NCBI RefSeq assembly: GCF_900215205.1
Contig: NZ_OBDY01000020.1
Coordinates: 62,001-126,000 of the forward strand
Origin: Paractinoplanes atraurantiacus
Lineage (GTDB): Bacteria; Actinomycetota; Actinomycetes; Mycobacteriales; Micromonosporaceae
Length of the DNA stretch: 64,000 nucleotides
Direction: 5' to 3'
In this document: positions 1 through 7,664 of the stretch, in pieces
Layout: every line of letters begins with the position of its first letter
Numbering within the stretch: position 1 is the first letter of the stretch
Notes under the pieces: model-generated
What the model was told of the DNA's origin: nothing
The model's input: only the letters and a program-made list of their open reading frames with translations
Database searches by the model: none
Position numbers and translations under genes: made by a program

Positions 1-158
1 GCGCCGAGTACGACCGCGTCGTACTCGCCGACCTCATCGACCTCACCGGCGGACACGAGCCGCACGTCCAGACCGGCACGGCGCAGTTCACCGGCGATCC
101 ACTGAGCGATTTCGGCGGTGCCACCGCCCGTGCTGCCATAGGCCACCAGAACGAGCAT
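1..158 (-). CDS. Flavodoxin-domain protein (3' part cut by window edge)
   Basis: The 52 visible codons read as the start of a flavodoxin: a beta strand LVLVAYGS followed by the phosphate-binding loop GSTGGGTAEIA, then helix and strand ending VVLGA. Proteins of this type carry FMN and act as one-electron carriers or menaquinone/haem oxidoreductases; which one cannot be told from this fragment. The ATG at 158-156 is preceded by an AAGGAAGG ribosome binding site. It lies 5 nt after the stop of the DUF6326 remnant, so both were probably one transcript. A second, wrecked flavodoxin of the same type lies at 1493-1671. Confidence 0.8.
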   Translation of the reverse strand, partial: MLVLVAYGSTGGGTAEIAQWIAGELRRAGLDVRLVSAGEVDEVGEYDAVVLG

Positions 159-163
159 GGCCG

Positions 164-545
164 TCACCTTCCTTCCGTGCTCTGCTCACGAACCTCTTTC
201 GCCCTCGCGGTGACGTCCTCGTGGACGGCCCGCGGCCACTTCCAGACGTGCCAGGCGATCAACAGCGCCCCCAGGGCGGAGTAGAGAGCGAGGACGGGGA
301 TGCCGGACGCTACGCCGACAGTGCCGATCGCACCTGACGCGAAGATCGCGCCGACCACGACGTTCGTCCAACGGTTGGCGGCGTCGCTGAGGACCAATGT
401 CAGGAATGCCATGGTCAAGGGCAGAAGCCAGTTGATCGCCCAGGAGATCTGGACAGTGGCGTCGTGCGCATTCGTTCCCATCCACTCGCCGGCCATCAGG
501 TCGCGGACCACCCCGGGCTCGAACATGGCCAGAGGGAGTACGGCG
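164..545 (-). pseudogene. DUF6326-like membrane protein, 5' end lost
   Basis: Reading from the ATG at 526 gives 120 aa beginning MFEPGVVRDLMAGEW, with three hydrophobic segments (about residues 28-47, 55-70 and 74-95) and a charged C-terminus. This resembles the C-terminal three quarters of small DUF6326-type membrane proteins; their first transmembrane segment is missing. No Shine-Dalgarno sequence precedes the ATG, and the upstream bases belong to the USP reading frame. I infer that one deletion removed the end of the USP gene and the start of this one. The frame is intact to its stop, so a short product is possible by translational restart. Confidence 0.6.
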
Positions 546-1269
546 GCGCCGGTGAACGGTCACACCGTCCACCGACTCCGTGCGCTCCACCCGCGGCGTC
601 CGTCCGGCGCGCAGCAGCACAACATCGCTGCCCCGCAGTTGGGCCTCGCGGCGGGCGAACCCGGCGGCACGGCTCTCCTCCCCGTCGACGTGCACCACGA
701 TCGGGCGCTCGCCGAAATGAGGGCCCGGCGGCCAGCCGGCGATGCGGACGACGAGCACAGTGCCGTCGTGGCCGGTGGCGACGCGGTCGGCGACCCTCAG
801 ACCGATTGCCGCGCTCGCCGGACCGTGCCGATGTCCCACCACGACCAGTCCGGCGCCGCGTGCCTCGACCAGCAGGTGCGCGACGGTCGAGCCGACGGCC
901 AGGCGACTGGTCACCGCGACGGTGGGCGCATAGGCGTGCACCCGGCTGATCAGCCGTTCGAGCAGGTAGGCGCCGTCATCGCGGGTGGGCTGGTGGACGC
1001 CGCCGGCGTGCTGCACGTGCAGGACCCGCAGTCCCCAGCCGCGCAGCTCGGCCTCGATGGCGGCGTGGTCGAGGGCGGTGTAGCTCGTCGGGGTCTCGTC
1101 CACCCCGACCAGCACCAGGCCCGTCTTCGTGGTGGCGGCGACCGGAACGCGGGGAGCCGCCGAGCCGTAGCTGACCACGCTCAGGTACCGCTCGACGGCC
1201 TCGCGGTATCTCGTGGGATGTCCGGCGCGGGATTCCCGCTCCGTCCGTAGCTCTTCCCATTTCCGCATG
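546..1269 (-). pseudogene. Universal stress protein, second domain truncated
   Basis: From the ATG at 1269 the product has an N-terminal extension of about 45 aa, a full first Usp domain (LVLVGVDETPTSYTALDHAA, then the GLVVVGHRHGPAS nucleotide loop) and only the first 50-60 residues of a second domain (RPIVVHVDGEESRAAGFAR). After VTVHRR the frame runs into the DUF6326 remnant out of frame and stops near 186, giving an unrelated arginine-rich tail. Its closest relative in the window is the intact USP at 16846-17727, which has the same extension and shows what is lost. A dormancy-type promoter site lies upstream at 1329-1346. Confidence 0.7.
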
Positions 1270-1301
1270 GCAGTCCTCCCGGACCCGTTCCTCCTCCTCC
1301 C

Positions 1302-1346
1302 ATCCCAGCGTGCGCGGCCCACGACGGACAGGGCCGGAAGTCCCCG
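1302..1346 (-). promoter_or_regulatory. DosR/OsdR-like 18-bp site upstream of the truncated USP
   Basis: The 18-mer at 1346-1329 (CGGGGACTTCCGGCCCTG on the minus strand) matches the window consensus at 15 of 17 positions. The hexamer at the usual distance is TGGGAT (1307-1302), a poor -10 lacking A at position 2. The start codon is at 1269. Confidence 0.6.
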
Positions 1347-1492
1347 CGCCGCCGGAAGGACGACCGGCATGTCCCGGCCCGTTCGTGCCCTTGTGCCCTT
1401 CACGTCGAGGCTGCGAGGGGATGTGCTTTCCACGGTGGCCCGGGAAAGTCCACGACCGCACCGGCGGTCCGGCCCGGGCGGTGAGGATCGTC

Positions 1493-1671
1493 ATGTATGC
1501 CAACGTCCTCGTGGTCTACGCGACCCGGAACGGCTCCACCCGCGCGGGCTGTTCGGCGGCGCCGATCCGGTCGGGCACCCCGCGACCACGCGGCGCGATC
1601 TGCGTGACTGGGCCCTGGTCGGGGCCTGGACGCGGCAGCTGATGGGTTGTCAGGAAAGGACATCGACATGA
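1493..1671 (+). pseudogene. Flavodoxin remnant with internal deletion
   Basis: The ATG at 1493 opens a perfect flavodoxin N-terminus (MYANVLVVYATRNGSTR) that collapses into unrelated sequence after 17 codons. About 80 nt later another frame gives DLRDWALVGAWTRQL, resembling the C-terminal helix of the same family, and stops at 1669-1671 in an ATGA overlap with the next gene. The 100-plus residues in between are missing and the two ends are in different frames. I infer an internal deletion of a flavodoxin once translationally coupled to the USP that follows. Confidence 0.6.
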
Positions 1672-2534
1672 CCACCGGAACGGTCGTCATCGGATACGAC
1701 GGCTCGCCGCAGTCGAGAATGGCCGCGGCCTGGGCGCTGGACCAGGCCGCACTCACCGGCGCGCCGGCCGAGTTGCTTTACGCGTACGAGTGGCCCGACT
1801 GGATGGCAGCCGCCTCGATGGTTCCGTCACTCCCGATCTTCCCGACGGCCGAGATCCGCCGTCAGGCCGGCCGGGTCTTGGCCGACGCGGTCGCCGCGGC
1901 CCGGCGCAGCCACCCCGGCGTGCCGGTCACCGGCACCACCGTGGACACCGGCGCCGATCTTTCTCTGATCGACCGGTCCGCCGGTGCCGGGCTGATCGTG
2001 CTGGGCGCCCACGGACACAGCGCCGTGCCGAACCTGCTCGGCTCGACCACCGTCGCGGTCAGCGCGCACGCGCACTGCCCCGTCGTGGTGGTTCGGGGCA
2101 CCGCGCAGGCACACCGCCCGGTCGTCGCCGGCATCGATGAGACGGCCGACCCCCACGCCGTCCTCGGCTTCGCGTTCGACACGGCCCTGGTCCGGCGGGC
2201 GCCGTTGCATGTGATCCGCGCCTGGCCACCGGCCATCGGCATGCCCAGCGGCACGGCGCTGACGCGCGGCGCCGTGCCGGCCGGCATCCGCCGGCCGTTC
2301 GACGAGCTCGTCGCCGGATGGCGGGAGAAGTACCCGGAGGTGCCCATCACGGCTCAGGCCGTGGCCCGGCACCCGGCCGCGGCGCTCACCGACGCCGGCA
2401 CGGCCGCCCAGCTGCTGGTGGTGGGCAGCCATGGCCGTGGCCGGCTGCGCGGCCTGCTGCTGGGCTCGGTCGGTCAGCACCTGCTGCGCCACGCCGCCTG
2501 CCCGGTCGCTGTCGCCCACGAGCCCGAGACCTGA
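1668..2534 (+). CDS. Universal stress protein, two Usp domains
   Basis: 288 aa, two tandem Usp domains (residues 1-140 and 145-288). Each ends in the ATP-binding signature G-x2-G-x9-G(S/T): LGAHGHSAVPNLLGS in the first and VGSHGRGRLRGLLLGS in the second. Two-domain USPs of this layout (for example mycobacterial Rv2623) bind ATP and are strongly induced in hypoxic dormancy. The ATG at 1668 is chosen because AAAGGA precedes it. It overlaps the stop of the flavodoxin remnant and is followed after 10 nt by a second USP gene, with which it probably forms an operon. I found no convincing dormancy site directly upstream. Confidence 0.92.
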   Translation: MTTGTVVIGYDGSPQSRMAAAWALDQAALTGAPAELLYAYEWPDWMAAASMVPSLPIFPTAEIRRQAGRVLADAVAAARRSHPGVPVTGTTVDTGADLSLIDRSAGAGLIVLGAHGHSAVPNLLGSTTVAVSAHAHCPVVVVRGTAQAHRPVVAGIDETADPHAVLGFAFDTALVRRAPLHVIRAWPPAIGMPSGTALTRGAVPAGIRRPFDELVAGWREKYPEVPITAQAVARHPAAALTDAGTAAQLLVVGSHGRGRLRGLLLGSVGQHLLRHAACPVAVAHEPET

Positions 2535-2544
2535 GGAGGTCACC

Positions 2545-3366
2545 ATGCAGCGCCGCCCCATCATCGTCGGCGTCGACGGTTCCGATCCCGGCTATGCGGC
2601 AGTCACCTGGGCCGCCCGGGAGGCCGCACACCGCCGGGCGCCGCTGCGGATCGTGCACGTCATGGACGGGCACACCGCGGCTCCCGCCGGCCACGACGAC
2701 AGGTCCCATGTCGAAGCGGCCTGGTCCGAATCGAACGCCCTGGTCGATGAGGCCACCCGGCGAGCCGCGAACGCCGCGCCGGACGTCAGCGTCCGCGCCG
2801 ATTCCCTGCTCGGCCGTCCCCTCGAGCGGCTGTGGGAGCTCGCCGGACGGGCCGAACTGATGGTCGTCGGATATCGCGGCCGGGGCGGCTTCGCCGGCAT
2901 GCGGCTGGGCTCCGTCGGGGAGCGCGTGGCCCGGCGCGCGCCTTGCCCGGTCGCCGTCGTCCGCGGCCACCCGGCCGTGCGAGGGCCGGTCGTCGCGGGC
3001 ATCGACGACTCCCCCGTCGCCGACGCTGTACTGGGCACGGCGTTCCAGTCCGCCGCGGACCGCGCATGCGACCTCGTGGTGATTCACGCGGCGGCCGAAA
3101 AGGCCCGGGTCGAGGAGCAGACCGCACCCTGGCGGCCGAAATATCCGCGGGTGCCGGTCGAGGTCCGCCTCACCCGCGCCGATCCGGGGCCGGCCCTGGA
3201 GCAGGCCTCAGCAGGCGCACAGCTCGTGGTCGTCGGCAGCCGCGGCCGCGACTATCTGCGCAGCGTGCTGTTGGGCTCGACCGGGCTGCACCTGCTGCGC
3301 CACGCCGACTGCCCAGTGTTGATAGCCCGGCCGAACGAACCACGGGAGTTTCACCGAACGATGTAG
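2545..3366 (+). CDS. Universal stress protein, two Usp domains
   Basis: 273 aa, two Usp domains beginning IIVGVDGSDPGYAAVTWAA and VVAGIDDSPVADAVLG. Nucleotide loops are VGYRGRGGFAGMRLGS and VGSRGRDYLRSVLLGS, both canonical, so ATP binding is likely. GAGGAGGTCACC before the ATG is a strong ribosome binding site, and the gene follows the preceding USP by 10 nt. Its last 16 bases overlap the 3' end of the convergent USP gene at 3351-4196. Confidence 0.92.
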   Translation: MQRRPIIVGVDGSDPGYAAVTWAAREAAHRRAPLRIVHVMDGHTAAPAGHDDRSHVEAAWSESNALVDEATRRAANAAPDVSVRADSLLGRPLERLWELAGRAELMVVGYRGRGGFAGMRLGSVGERVARRAPCPVAVVRGHPAVRGPVVAGIDDSPVADAVLGTAFQSAADRACDLVVIHAAAEKARVEEQTAPWRPKYPRVPVEVRLTRADPGPALEQASAGAQLVVVGSRGRDYLRSVLLGSTGLHLLRHADCPVLIARPNEPREFHRTM

Positions 3367-4196
3367 ACAGGGCAGTCCGCGTGATGCAGGAGTTGGAGGC
3401 CGACCGAGCCGAGCACGGCCCCGGTGATGGTCCCCCGGCCGCGGCTGCCCACCACGACCAGCTGCGCACGGGTGGACGCGTCGACCAGCGCCGCCGCGGC
3501 GCCGTCGTGCACGAGCACCACGTCGATCGGCACGTCCGGGAATTTGCCCCTCCAGGGCGTCAGTTGCGCCTCGACCCGGGCACGTTCCTCGGCCGACGGC
3601 TCCGGCAGCTCGACGTCGCCGTTCACGTAACCGACGGGAGCCCGCCCACGGATCACCGACAGCCGGCTTCCTCGGCCGGACGCCTCGGCGAAGGCGACCT
3701 CCAGGACCTTCTCCGCCGTCTGGGACTCGTCGAGGCCCACCGCCACCGGCCCCTCGGTGAGGTCGCCACCGCGTCCACGGACGACCACCACCGAGCACCC
3801 GGCGTGGGTCGCCACACGCTGGCTCACCGAGCCCAGCAGCAGGCTGGCGAACCCGCCACGCCCGCGGCTGCCCAGCACCATCAGTTCGGCGTCATCGGCC
3901 TCGGACAGCAGGCGGGCGGCGGCGTGACCGACCAGCGGATCGCCTTCCACATCGACCTCGAGCGCCGCCCCGCGGGCCTCGTACACGGCCGTTGCCGTGA
4001 CGCCCTCGGCGTGCTTGCGCGCCTCGTCGAAGTAACTGTTGCTCATGTCGTAGCGGGCCTCGTGCCACTCCCAGTCGAAGACATGCGTGACGCGGAGGGG
4101 CAGCCCGCGGCGATGTGCTTCGCGCGCGGCCCAGCGCACCGCGGTCTTGCTGTGTTCGGTGCCGTCGGCACCGACGACGATCGGATGAGGTTTCAT
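3351..4196 (-). CDS. Universal stress protein, two Usp domains
   Basis: 281 aa with two Usp domains. The first starts IVVGADGTEHSKTAVRWAA and ends LGSRGRGGFASLLLGS; the second starts VAVGLDESQTAEKVLEVAF and ends VGSRGRGTITGAVLGS, so both nucleotide-binding loops are complete. AGGAGGCGTC precedes the ATG at 4196. The gene is convergent with the USP pair on its left and has its own dormancy-type promoter at 4221-4265. The product ends at CPVYIVR, the usual final beta strand. Confidence 0.92.
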   Translation of the reverse strand: MKPHPIVVGADGTEHSKTAVRWAAREAHRRGLPLRVTHVFDWEWHEARYDMSNSYFDEARKHAEGVTATAVYEARGAALEVDVEGDPLVGHAAARLLSEADDAELMVLGSRGRGGFASLLLGSVSQRVATHAGCSVVVVRGRGGDLTEGPVAVGLDESQTAEKVLEVAFAEASGRGSRLSVIRGRAPVGYVNGDVELPEPSAEERARVEAQLTPWRGKFPDVPIDVVLVHDGAAAALVDASTRAQLVVVGSRGRGTITGAVLGSVGLQLLHHADCPVYIVR

Positions 4197-4220
4197 GACG
4201 CCTCCTCAGGGCTCTCTTCC

Positions 4221-4265
4221 AGCCTCACCCCGCGGCTGCCCGCCCGGCAGGGCACGAGGTCCCGG
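4221..4265 (-). promoter_or_regulatory. DosR/OsdR-like promoter of the USP at 3351-4196
   Basis: Site CCGGGACCTCGTGCCCTG (4265-4248, minus strand), 15 of 17 consensus positions. A GAGGCT hexamer at 4226-4221 lies at the standard distance, predicting a start near 4214 and a short leader carrying AGGAGG. Confidence 0.72.
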
Positions 4266-4293
4266 TTCGACCGGCACAAGGACCCACGAAGAA

Positions 4294-4319
4294 CCCGGCC
4301 GCTGTGCTCAGCGGCCGGG
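4294..4319 (-). terminator. Hairpin after doxX-like gene
   Basis: CCCGGCCGCTG, a TGCT loop, then the exact complement CAGCGGCCGGG: an 11-bp perfect stem 25 nt beyond the stop of the DoxX gene. No U tract follows, which is usual for GC-rich actinobacterial terminators. Confidence 0.65.
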
Positions 4320-4344
4320 CCAGTGGTGATGTTCGGGCAGGTGG

Positions 4345-4929
4345 TCAGATGAGCCACCGGTTCTTCTGCACGATCGGCAGCGAGGCCCACCATTTACCCA
4401 GTCCCCAGGTGTGACCGGCGTACGTCAGCGCCAGCACGATGCCCGCGAGACCGTAGATCACGTGGTAGTCGATGATCGGGTTGGTCGACATGCTCGGCTC
4501 ACCGGCGCTGGTGGTCTTGTCCAGCGGCCACTCGGCGGCCCACATCAGCAGCATCATCAGCGCGCCCGCACCCGCGGCCAGGCGCATGCCGATGCCCAGC
4601 ATGAAGGCCAGGCCGATGGCCAGCAGGCCCAGCATGAACAGCCAGTCCGCCCACGGGTCGCCGGCGATGTTGTGGAAGAAGCTCTCGAACGGCCCGACCT
4701 CGACCCCGGACAGGAAGCCCTTGGTCGGCGAGCCACCGTTGACCCAGGCCCGCTCGGCCGGGGTCGCGAACCCCCACCCGAACGTCTTGTCGAAGAACGC
4801 CCACAGGAAGACGAAACCCGTGGACAGGCGCAGCACGGCGAGTGCGCGAGCTGCGGTCTTGGTGAGCATGGAGCCGGGCGCCTCAACGTGCTCCAGGTGG
4901 GCCGCGGAGCCCCGGCCGATCGTCGTCAT
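4345..4929 (-). CDS. DoxX-family membrane protein
   Basis: 194 aa with four predicted transmembrane segments (about residues 28-46, 92-110, 115-131 and 155-172), the layout of the DoxX family. Family members sit in the membrane and are linked to thiol/redox stress and, in archaea, to thiosulfate:quinone oxidoreductase; no function can be fixed here. Unusual features are the long polar loop between segments 1 and 2 (WVNGGSPTKGFLSGV) and a C-terminal KWWASLP. AAGGAGGAAGACC precedes the ATG. It lies 91 nt downstream of the wax synthase gene on the same strand and may have its own weak dormancy site (4963-5007). Confidence 0.8.
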   Translation of the reverse strand: MTTIGRGSAAHLEHVEAPGSMLTKTAARALAVLRLSTGFVFLWAFFDKTFGWGFATPAERAWVNGGSPTKGFLSGVEVGPFESFFHNIAGDPWADWLFMLGLLAIGLAFMLGIGMRLAAGAGALMMLLMWAAEWPLDKTTSAGEPSMSTNPIIDYHVIYGLAGIVLALTYAGHTWGLGKWWASLPIVQKNRWLI

Positions 4930-4962
4930 GGTCTTCCTCCTTCATCGATGTCTGCACCTCTG

Positions 4963-5007
4963 AGACTGCCCGACGGCCCGGCGTACCACCCGAGGACAAA
5001 GACCCGA
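4963..5007 (-). promoter_or_regulatory. Weak dormancy-type site upstream of doxX-like gene
   Basis: TCGGGTCTTTGTCCTCGG (5007-4990, minus strand) keeps the GGG and CC cores but matches the consensus at only about half the positions. It looks more like the symmetric mycobacterial box. CAGTCT at 4968-4963 sits exactly at the spacing seen elsewhere. Confidence 0.35.
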
Positions 5008-5020
5008 TCTCGGGAGGACC

Positions 5021-6286
5021 TCAGTCCCCTGCCGCCGGGACCGCCGCGGCCTCGAGCTCGGCGCTCAGACACCGGCCGAACAGGGACAGGTCCGGGCACA
5101 GCACCGGATCCACCACTGTGGTCACGGTCAGCATGCCGCCGTACGACAGCGCCTGGCAGGCCATCGTGAGGTTGGACGCGCCCGCGGGCGCGACAGGGAT
5201 CATGTTTTCGACGGCGGTCCCCGCGAGCGTCACCGGCTCGGACGGGCCCCGCAGGCAGCTGACCACGAGGTGCAAGCGCCGTTGGCGGTTCATGTACCAG
5301 CGGTAGGCGCCGGTAGCGGCGGCGAGCCGGAACGCCTGGCCCATCACCGTTATCGGGGCTGGGCCGGCCGCCCGGGGACGGCGGGCCCGCATTTCGGCGA
5401 CCACCTGGGCCATCCGGCGCACGCGAGGGCCGGTGACCGGAACTGTCACCGTCATCAGGCCGACCGCGTTGCCGTCGCCCGCCCGTGGATCGCCACTGAC
5501 GGGCACGCCGGCCCGGACAGCCGTGATCGGTTCGCCCCGGTACGCCAGCAGGCGGCGCAGGGCTTCACCGACCGCCACCAGGACGACGGTGGTGACCGTC
5601 GCATTCGCCCGGTGGGCGGCGGCACGAAGCCCGGCCAGCTCGGTGCGAACGGCGAGGGCTCGGCGGTGTGAACCGGTCGGGCGCAGGAGGGAACCGCGGC
5701 CGACCCGGCCGGCGAACAGGCCGCCGGCTGCGGACATCGCGGTCCGAAGATCATGCCATCGGCGGCGGCCGTCACGGGCCGCGCGCCGGGGGGCCTCGGC
5801 CGACGGCTCTCCGCCGTCCACCAGCGCGTTCAGAACGGCCAGGCCGCCGAGCCCGTCGGCGAGCGCGTGATGCACGATCAAGGCCAGGGCCGTACGACCG
5901 TCCGCCAGGCCGGTCACGAACACGGCCCGCCAGAGTGGCCGGTCGCGCCGCAACCACCGCGTCACCTCCGGAAGGATGACGTCGAGCAGGGCCCGCTCAT
6001 TGCCGGGCTGCCGGCAGCGCCTGGTGTAGAGGTGTCGCGCCGGGTCGAAGGAGCGATCGCCGGCCCAGATCGGGCCGCCGTGTACCCGGACCAGGCGCTG
6101 CCGTAGCCGGGGGATCCGGGCGGCGCGCTCGCCGAGCAACTCGGCACCCCGCTCGACGTCGAAGCCGGGGCCCAGCACGAGGACGACCGCGAACTGCTCA
6201 GGCACCGGTCCCCGGTCCATGGCGAGATAGGCCAGGTCGGCGTCGCTCACCCGGACGCCGGGAGGCTCGTCACGGTAGCGCAGCAT
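5021..6286 (-). CDS. Wax ester synthase / diacylglycerol acyltransferase (WS/DGAT)
   Basis: 421 aa. The active-site motif HHALADG (HHxxxDG) is at about residues 139-145, and the C-terminal half has the family block NLTMACQALSYGGML. These enzymes move acyl groups from acyl-CoA to diacylglycerol or fatty alcohols, storing carbon as triacylglycerol or wax; mycobacterial Tgs1 (Rv3130c) is the hypoxia-induced DosR example. It is slightly shorter than most relatives (440-480 aa). The ATG at 6286 lies inside the end of the hibernation-factor gene (17-bp overlap), so translation is probably coupled. Order of transcription is nitroreductase, hibernation factor, WS/DGAT. Confidence 0.92.
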   Translation of the reverse strand: MLRYRDEPPGVRVSDADLAYLAMDRGPVPEQFAVVLVLGPGFDVERGAELLGERAARIPRLRQRLVRVHGGPIWAGDRSFDPARHLYTRRCRQPGNERALLDVILPEVTRWLRRDRPLWRAVFVTGLADGRTALALIVHHALADGLGGLAVLNALVDGGEPSAEAPRRAARDGRRRWHDLRTAMSAAGGLFAGRVGRGSLLRPTGSHRRALAVRTELAGLRAAAHRANATVTTVVLVAVGEALRRLLAYRGEPITAVRAGVPVSGDPRAGDGNAVGLMTVTVPVTGPRVRRMAQVVAEMRARRPRAAGPAPITVMGQAFRLAAATGAYRWYMNRQRRLHLVVSCLRGPSEPVTLAGTAVENMIPVAPAGASNLTMACQALSYGGMLTVTTVVDPVLCPDLSLFGRCLSAELEAAAVPAAGD

Positions 6287-6623
6287 GATCGTCTGTTCCC
6301 AGCGGCGGTGCCGGCGGGCCCTGCTGGGGCCGGCGGCGGATGCGGCGCAGACGGGAACGGAGGCGTTCCTGCATCAGGTCGGTGGCTTCCTGGAGGGTCT
6401 CCCCCACGGCGTGGACGTGCAGGTTGACGCCGTTCACGTTCACGTTCGCGTCCACCCGGTCGCCGGGGGCTGAGGAGTCCAACGTCAGAGAGGAGCGCAG
6501 CACCGGTGCGGGGGCGTGGTGCAGCGCCGCCTCCAGCTTGCCGACGGCGTACGCGGTGGCCCCCGGCTCGACCTCACCGTGGGTGTGTACCTGAGGGCTG
6601 ATGACTTGTTCCATACGAGTCAT
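6270..6623 (-). CDS. HPF/RaiA-type ribosome hibernation factor, short form
   Basis: 117 aa. After about 15 residues the sequence shows the beta-alpha-beta-beta-beta-alpha pattern of the sigma-54 modulation/HPF N-domain: YAVGKLEAALHHAPAPVLR, LTLDSS, DANVNVNGVNLHVHAVGETL and a basic helix RLRSRLRRIRRR. Such proteins bind the decoding centre of idle 70S ribosomes. The C-terminal dimerisation domain of long HPF is absent. AGGAGGCGTC precedes the ATG at 6623, which I prefer to longer starts. It follows the nitroreductase stop by 28 nt and overlaps the WS/DGAT start. Confidence 0.82.
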   Translation of the reverse strand: MTRMEQVISPQVHTHGEVEPGATAYAVGKLEAALHHAPAPVLRSSLTLDSSAPGDRVDANVNVNGVNLHVHAVGETLQEATDLMQERLRSRLRRIRRRPQQGPPAPPLGTDDHAALP

Positions 6624-6651
6624 GACGCCTCCTGTAGGGGTTCTTGAACCT

Positions 6652-7605
6652 TCAGCCGTCCGCCAGCACGTCCTTGAGCGGGCGGCGAGGTGTCGCCGCC
6701 GCCGGCGGCCCATATCCGAGCCTGATCAGCATCTGAGCCCATCGGCCGGATTTCGGGTCGGAGAGCACCTCGCGTATCGACGCGATCTCCACCGGCTGGC
6801 TGACCGGCGTGGTGGCCAGGCGCATCCCGGTGGCGACGAGAAGGACCCGTTGCATCGCCTGACCGGCCGCCAGCCACTGCTCCGGGCCATCACCCTCGGT
6901 GGACAGCACGGCAATGGTGGGGTACGCCTCGAAGCGCTCGCCGCGGCGCGACGGCTGCGAGTTGACGAGGCCGAAGTCGCGCATCGGAATGCGCTCCATC
7001 GCGTCCCACGGCCCGATCGCGGCCGCCGGGACACCGTCGCGCCGGCCGGGAACGGGCCGGGTCCAGCGGTTGAGCTCGGCGAAGTAGCCGCCCCGGCGGT
7101 TGAGGCGCTCCGCGGCGGTGCGGCCGAGGCTGACGATCACGGTACGGCTCGCCGGCCCGGCGATGGTCAACGTCGCGCCCTCGTGCGCGGCCGCCTGCTG
7201 AAGCAGTTCGACGGCGGCGACCGGAACCACGGCGGACACGAAGGGCCGCCGGTTGGTGTGCCGCCGCGGGATGGCGGCGGCGAGCTCCCGGGCTCCCGCG
7301 CCGGGCCGAGCCGATCGCCGTGGCCGCACACGGGCCACCAGATCCGGCGTGCCGGGATCCGGGAACGTCTCCACTCCCGGGATCCAGCCCGCGGCCCGCA
7401 GCGCCGCCCGCAGGGTGAAAACGGCGGCACCGACGCTGATCGTCAATTCACGGCCCGTGGGGTCGAGCACGTCCAGGCGGCGCAGCGGGTCGGCGTACAC
7501 CTCGACCACGTCGCCTTCGATCCGGAAGCGCCACGGCTGGCTGTTGTGAAGCGACGGCGCCAGGGTCGCCGCTTCGACACAGCGTACGAGCAGGCTCGTG
7601 TCCAT
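6652..7605 (-). CDS. Acg-family FMN nitroreductase-like protein
   Basis: 317 aa, the length of the Acg family (mycobacterial Rv2032, Rv3127, Rv3131, all DosR-regulated). The N-terminal signature LAPSLHNSQPWRF (residues 15-27) and the closing LIRLGYGPPAAATPRRPL are typical. Family members have a nitroreductase fold with a domain-swapped lid and bind FMN, but enzymatic turnover is doubtful; FMN storage has been proposed. The ATG at 7605 has no ribosome binding site; a TAGCGT hexamer ends 6 nt before it, so the mRNA is probably leaderless. First gene of the nitroreductase-HPF-WS/DGAT operon. Confidence 0.92.
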   Translation of the reverse strand: MDTSLLVRCVEAATLAPSLHNSQPWRFRIEGDVVEVYADPLRRLDVLDPTGRELTISVGAAVFTLRAALRAAGWIPGVETFPDPGTPDLVARVRPRRSARPGAGARELAAAIPRRHTNRRPFVSAVVPVAAVELLQQAAAHEGATLTIAGPASRTVIVSLGRTAAERLNRRGGYFAELNRWTRPVPGRRDGVPAAAIGPWDAMERIPMRDFGLVNSQPSRRGERFEAYPTIAVLSTEGDGPEQWLAAGQAMQRVLLVATGMRLATTPVSQPVEIASIREVLSDPKSGRWAQMLIRLGYGPPAAATPRRPLKDVLADG

Positions 7606-7611
7606 GCCTCA

Positions 7612-7657
7612 ACGCTAGGGTGGCCCCGAACGGGCGCGGCAGGGCTGAAAGACCCCT
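7612..7657 (-). promoter_or_regulatory. DosR/OsdR-like leaderless promoter of the Acg operon
   Basis: Site AGGGGTCTTTCAGCCCTG (7657-7640, minus strand), 12 of 17. After 22 nt comes TAGCGT (7617-7612), placing the transcription start at the A of the ATG (7605). Confidence 0.72.
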
Positions 7658-7664
7658 CGAGCCG

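Noticed and set aside
1392..1436. CACGGT at 1431-1436 as a regulon -10 for the flavodoxin remnant and USP pair
   Set aside because: The 18 bases at the matching upstream position share only about 6 of 17 consensus positions, no better than chance.
5015..5033. GGAGGACCTCAGTCCCCTG as a DosR-like box
   Set aside because: It overlaps the stop codon of the WS/DGAT gene, has no hexamer at the right spacing for doxX, and a better-placed though weak candidate lies at 4990-5007.
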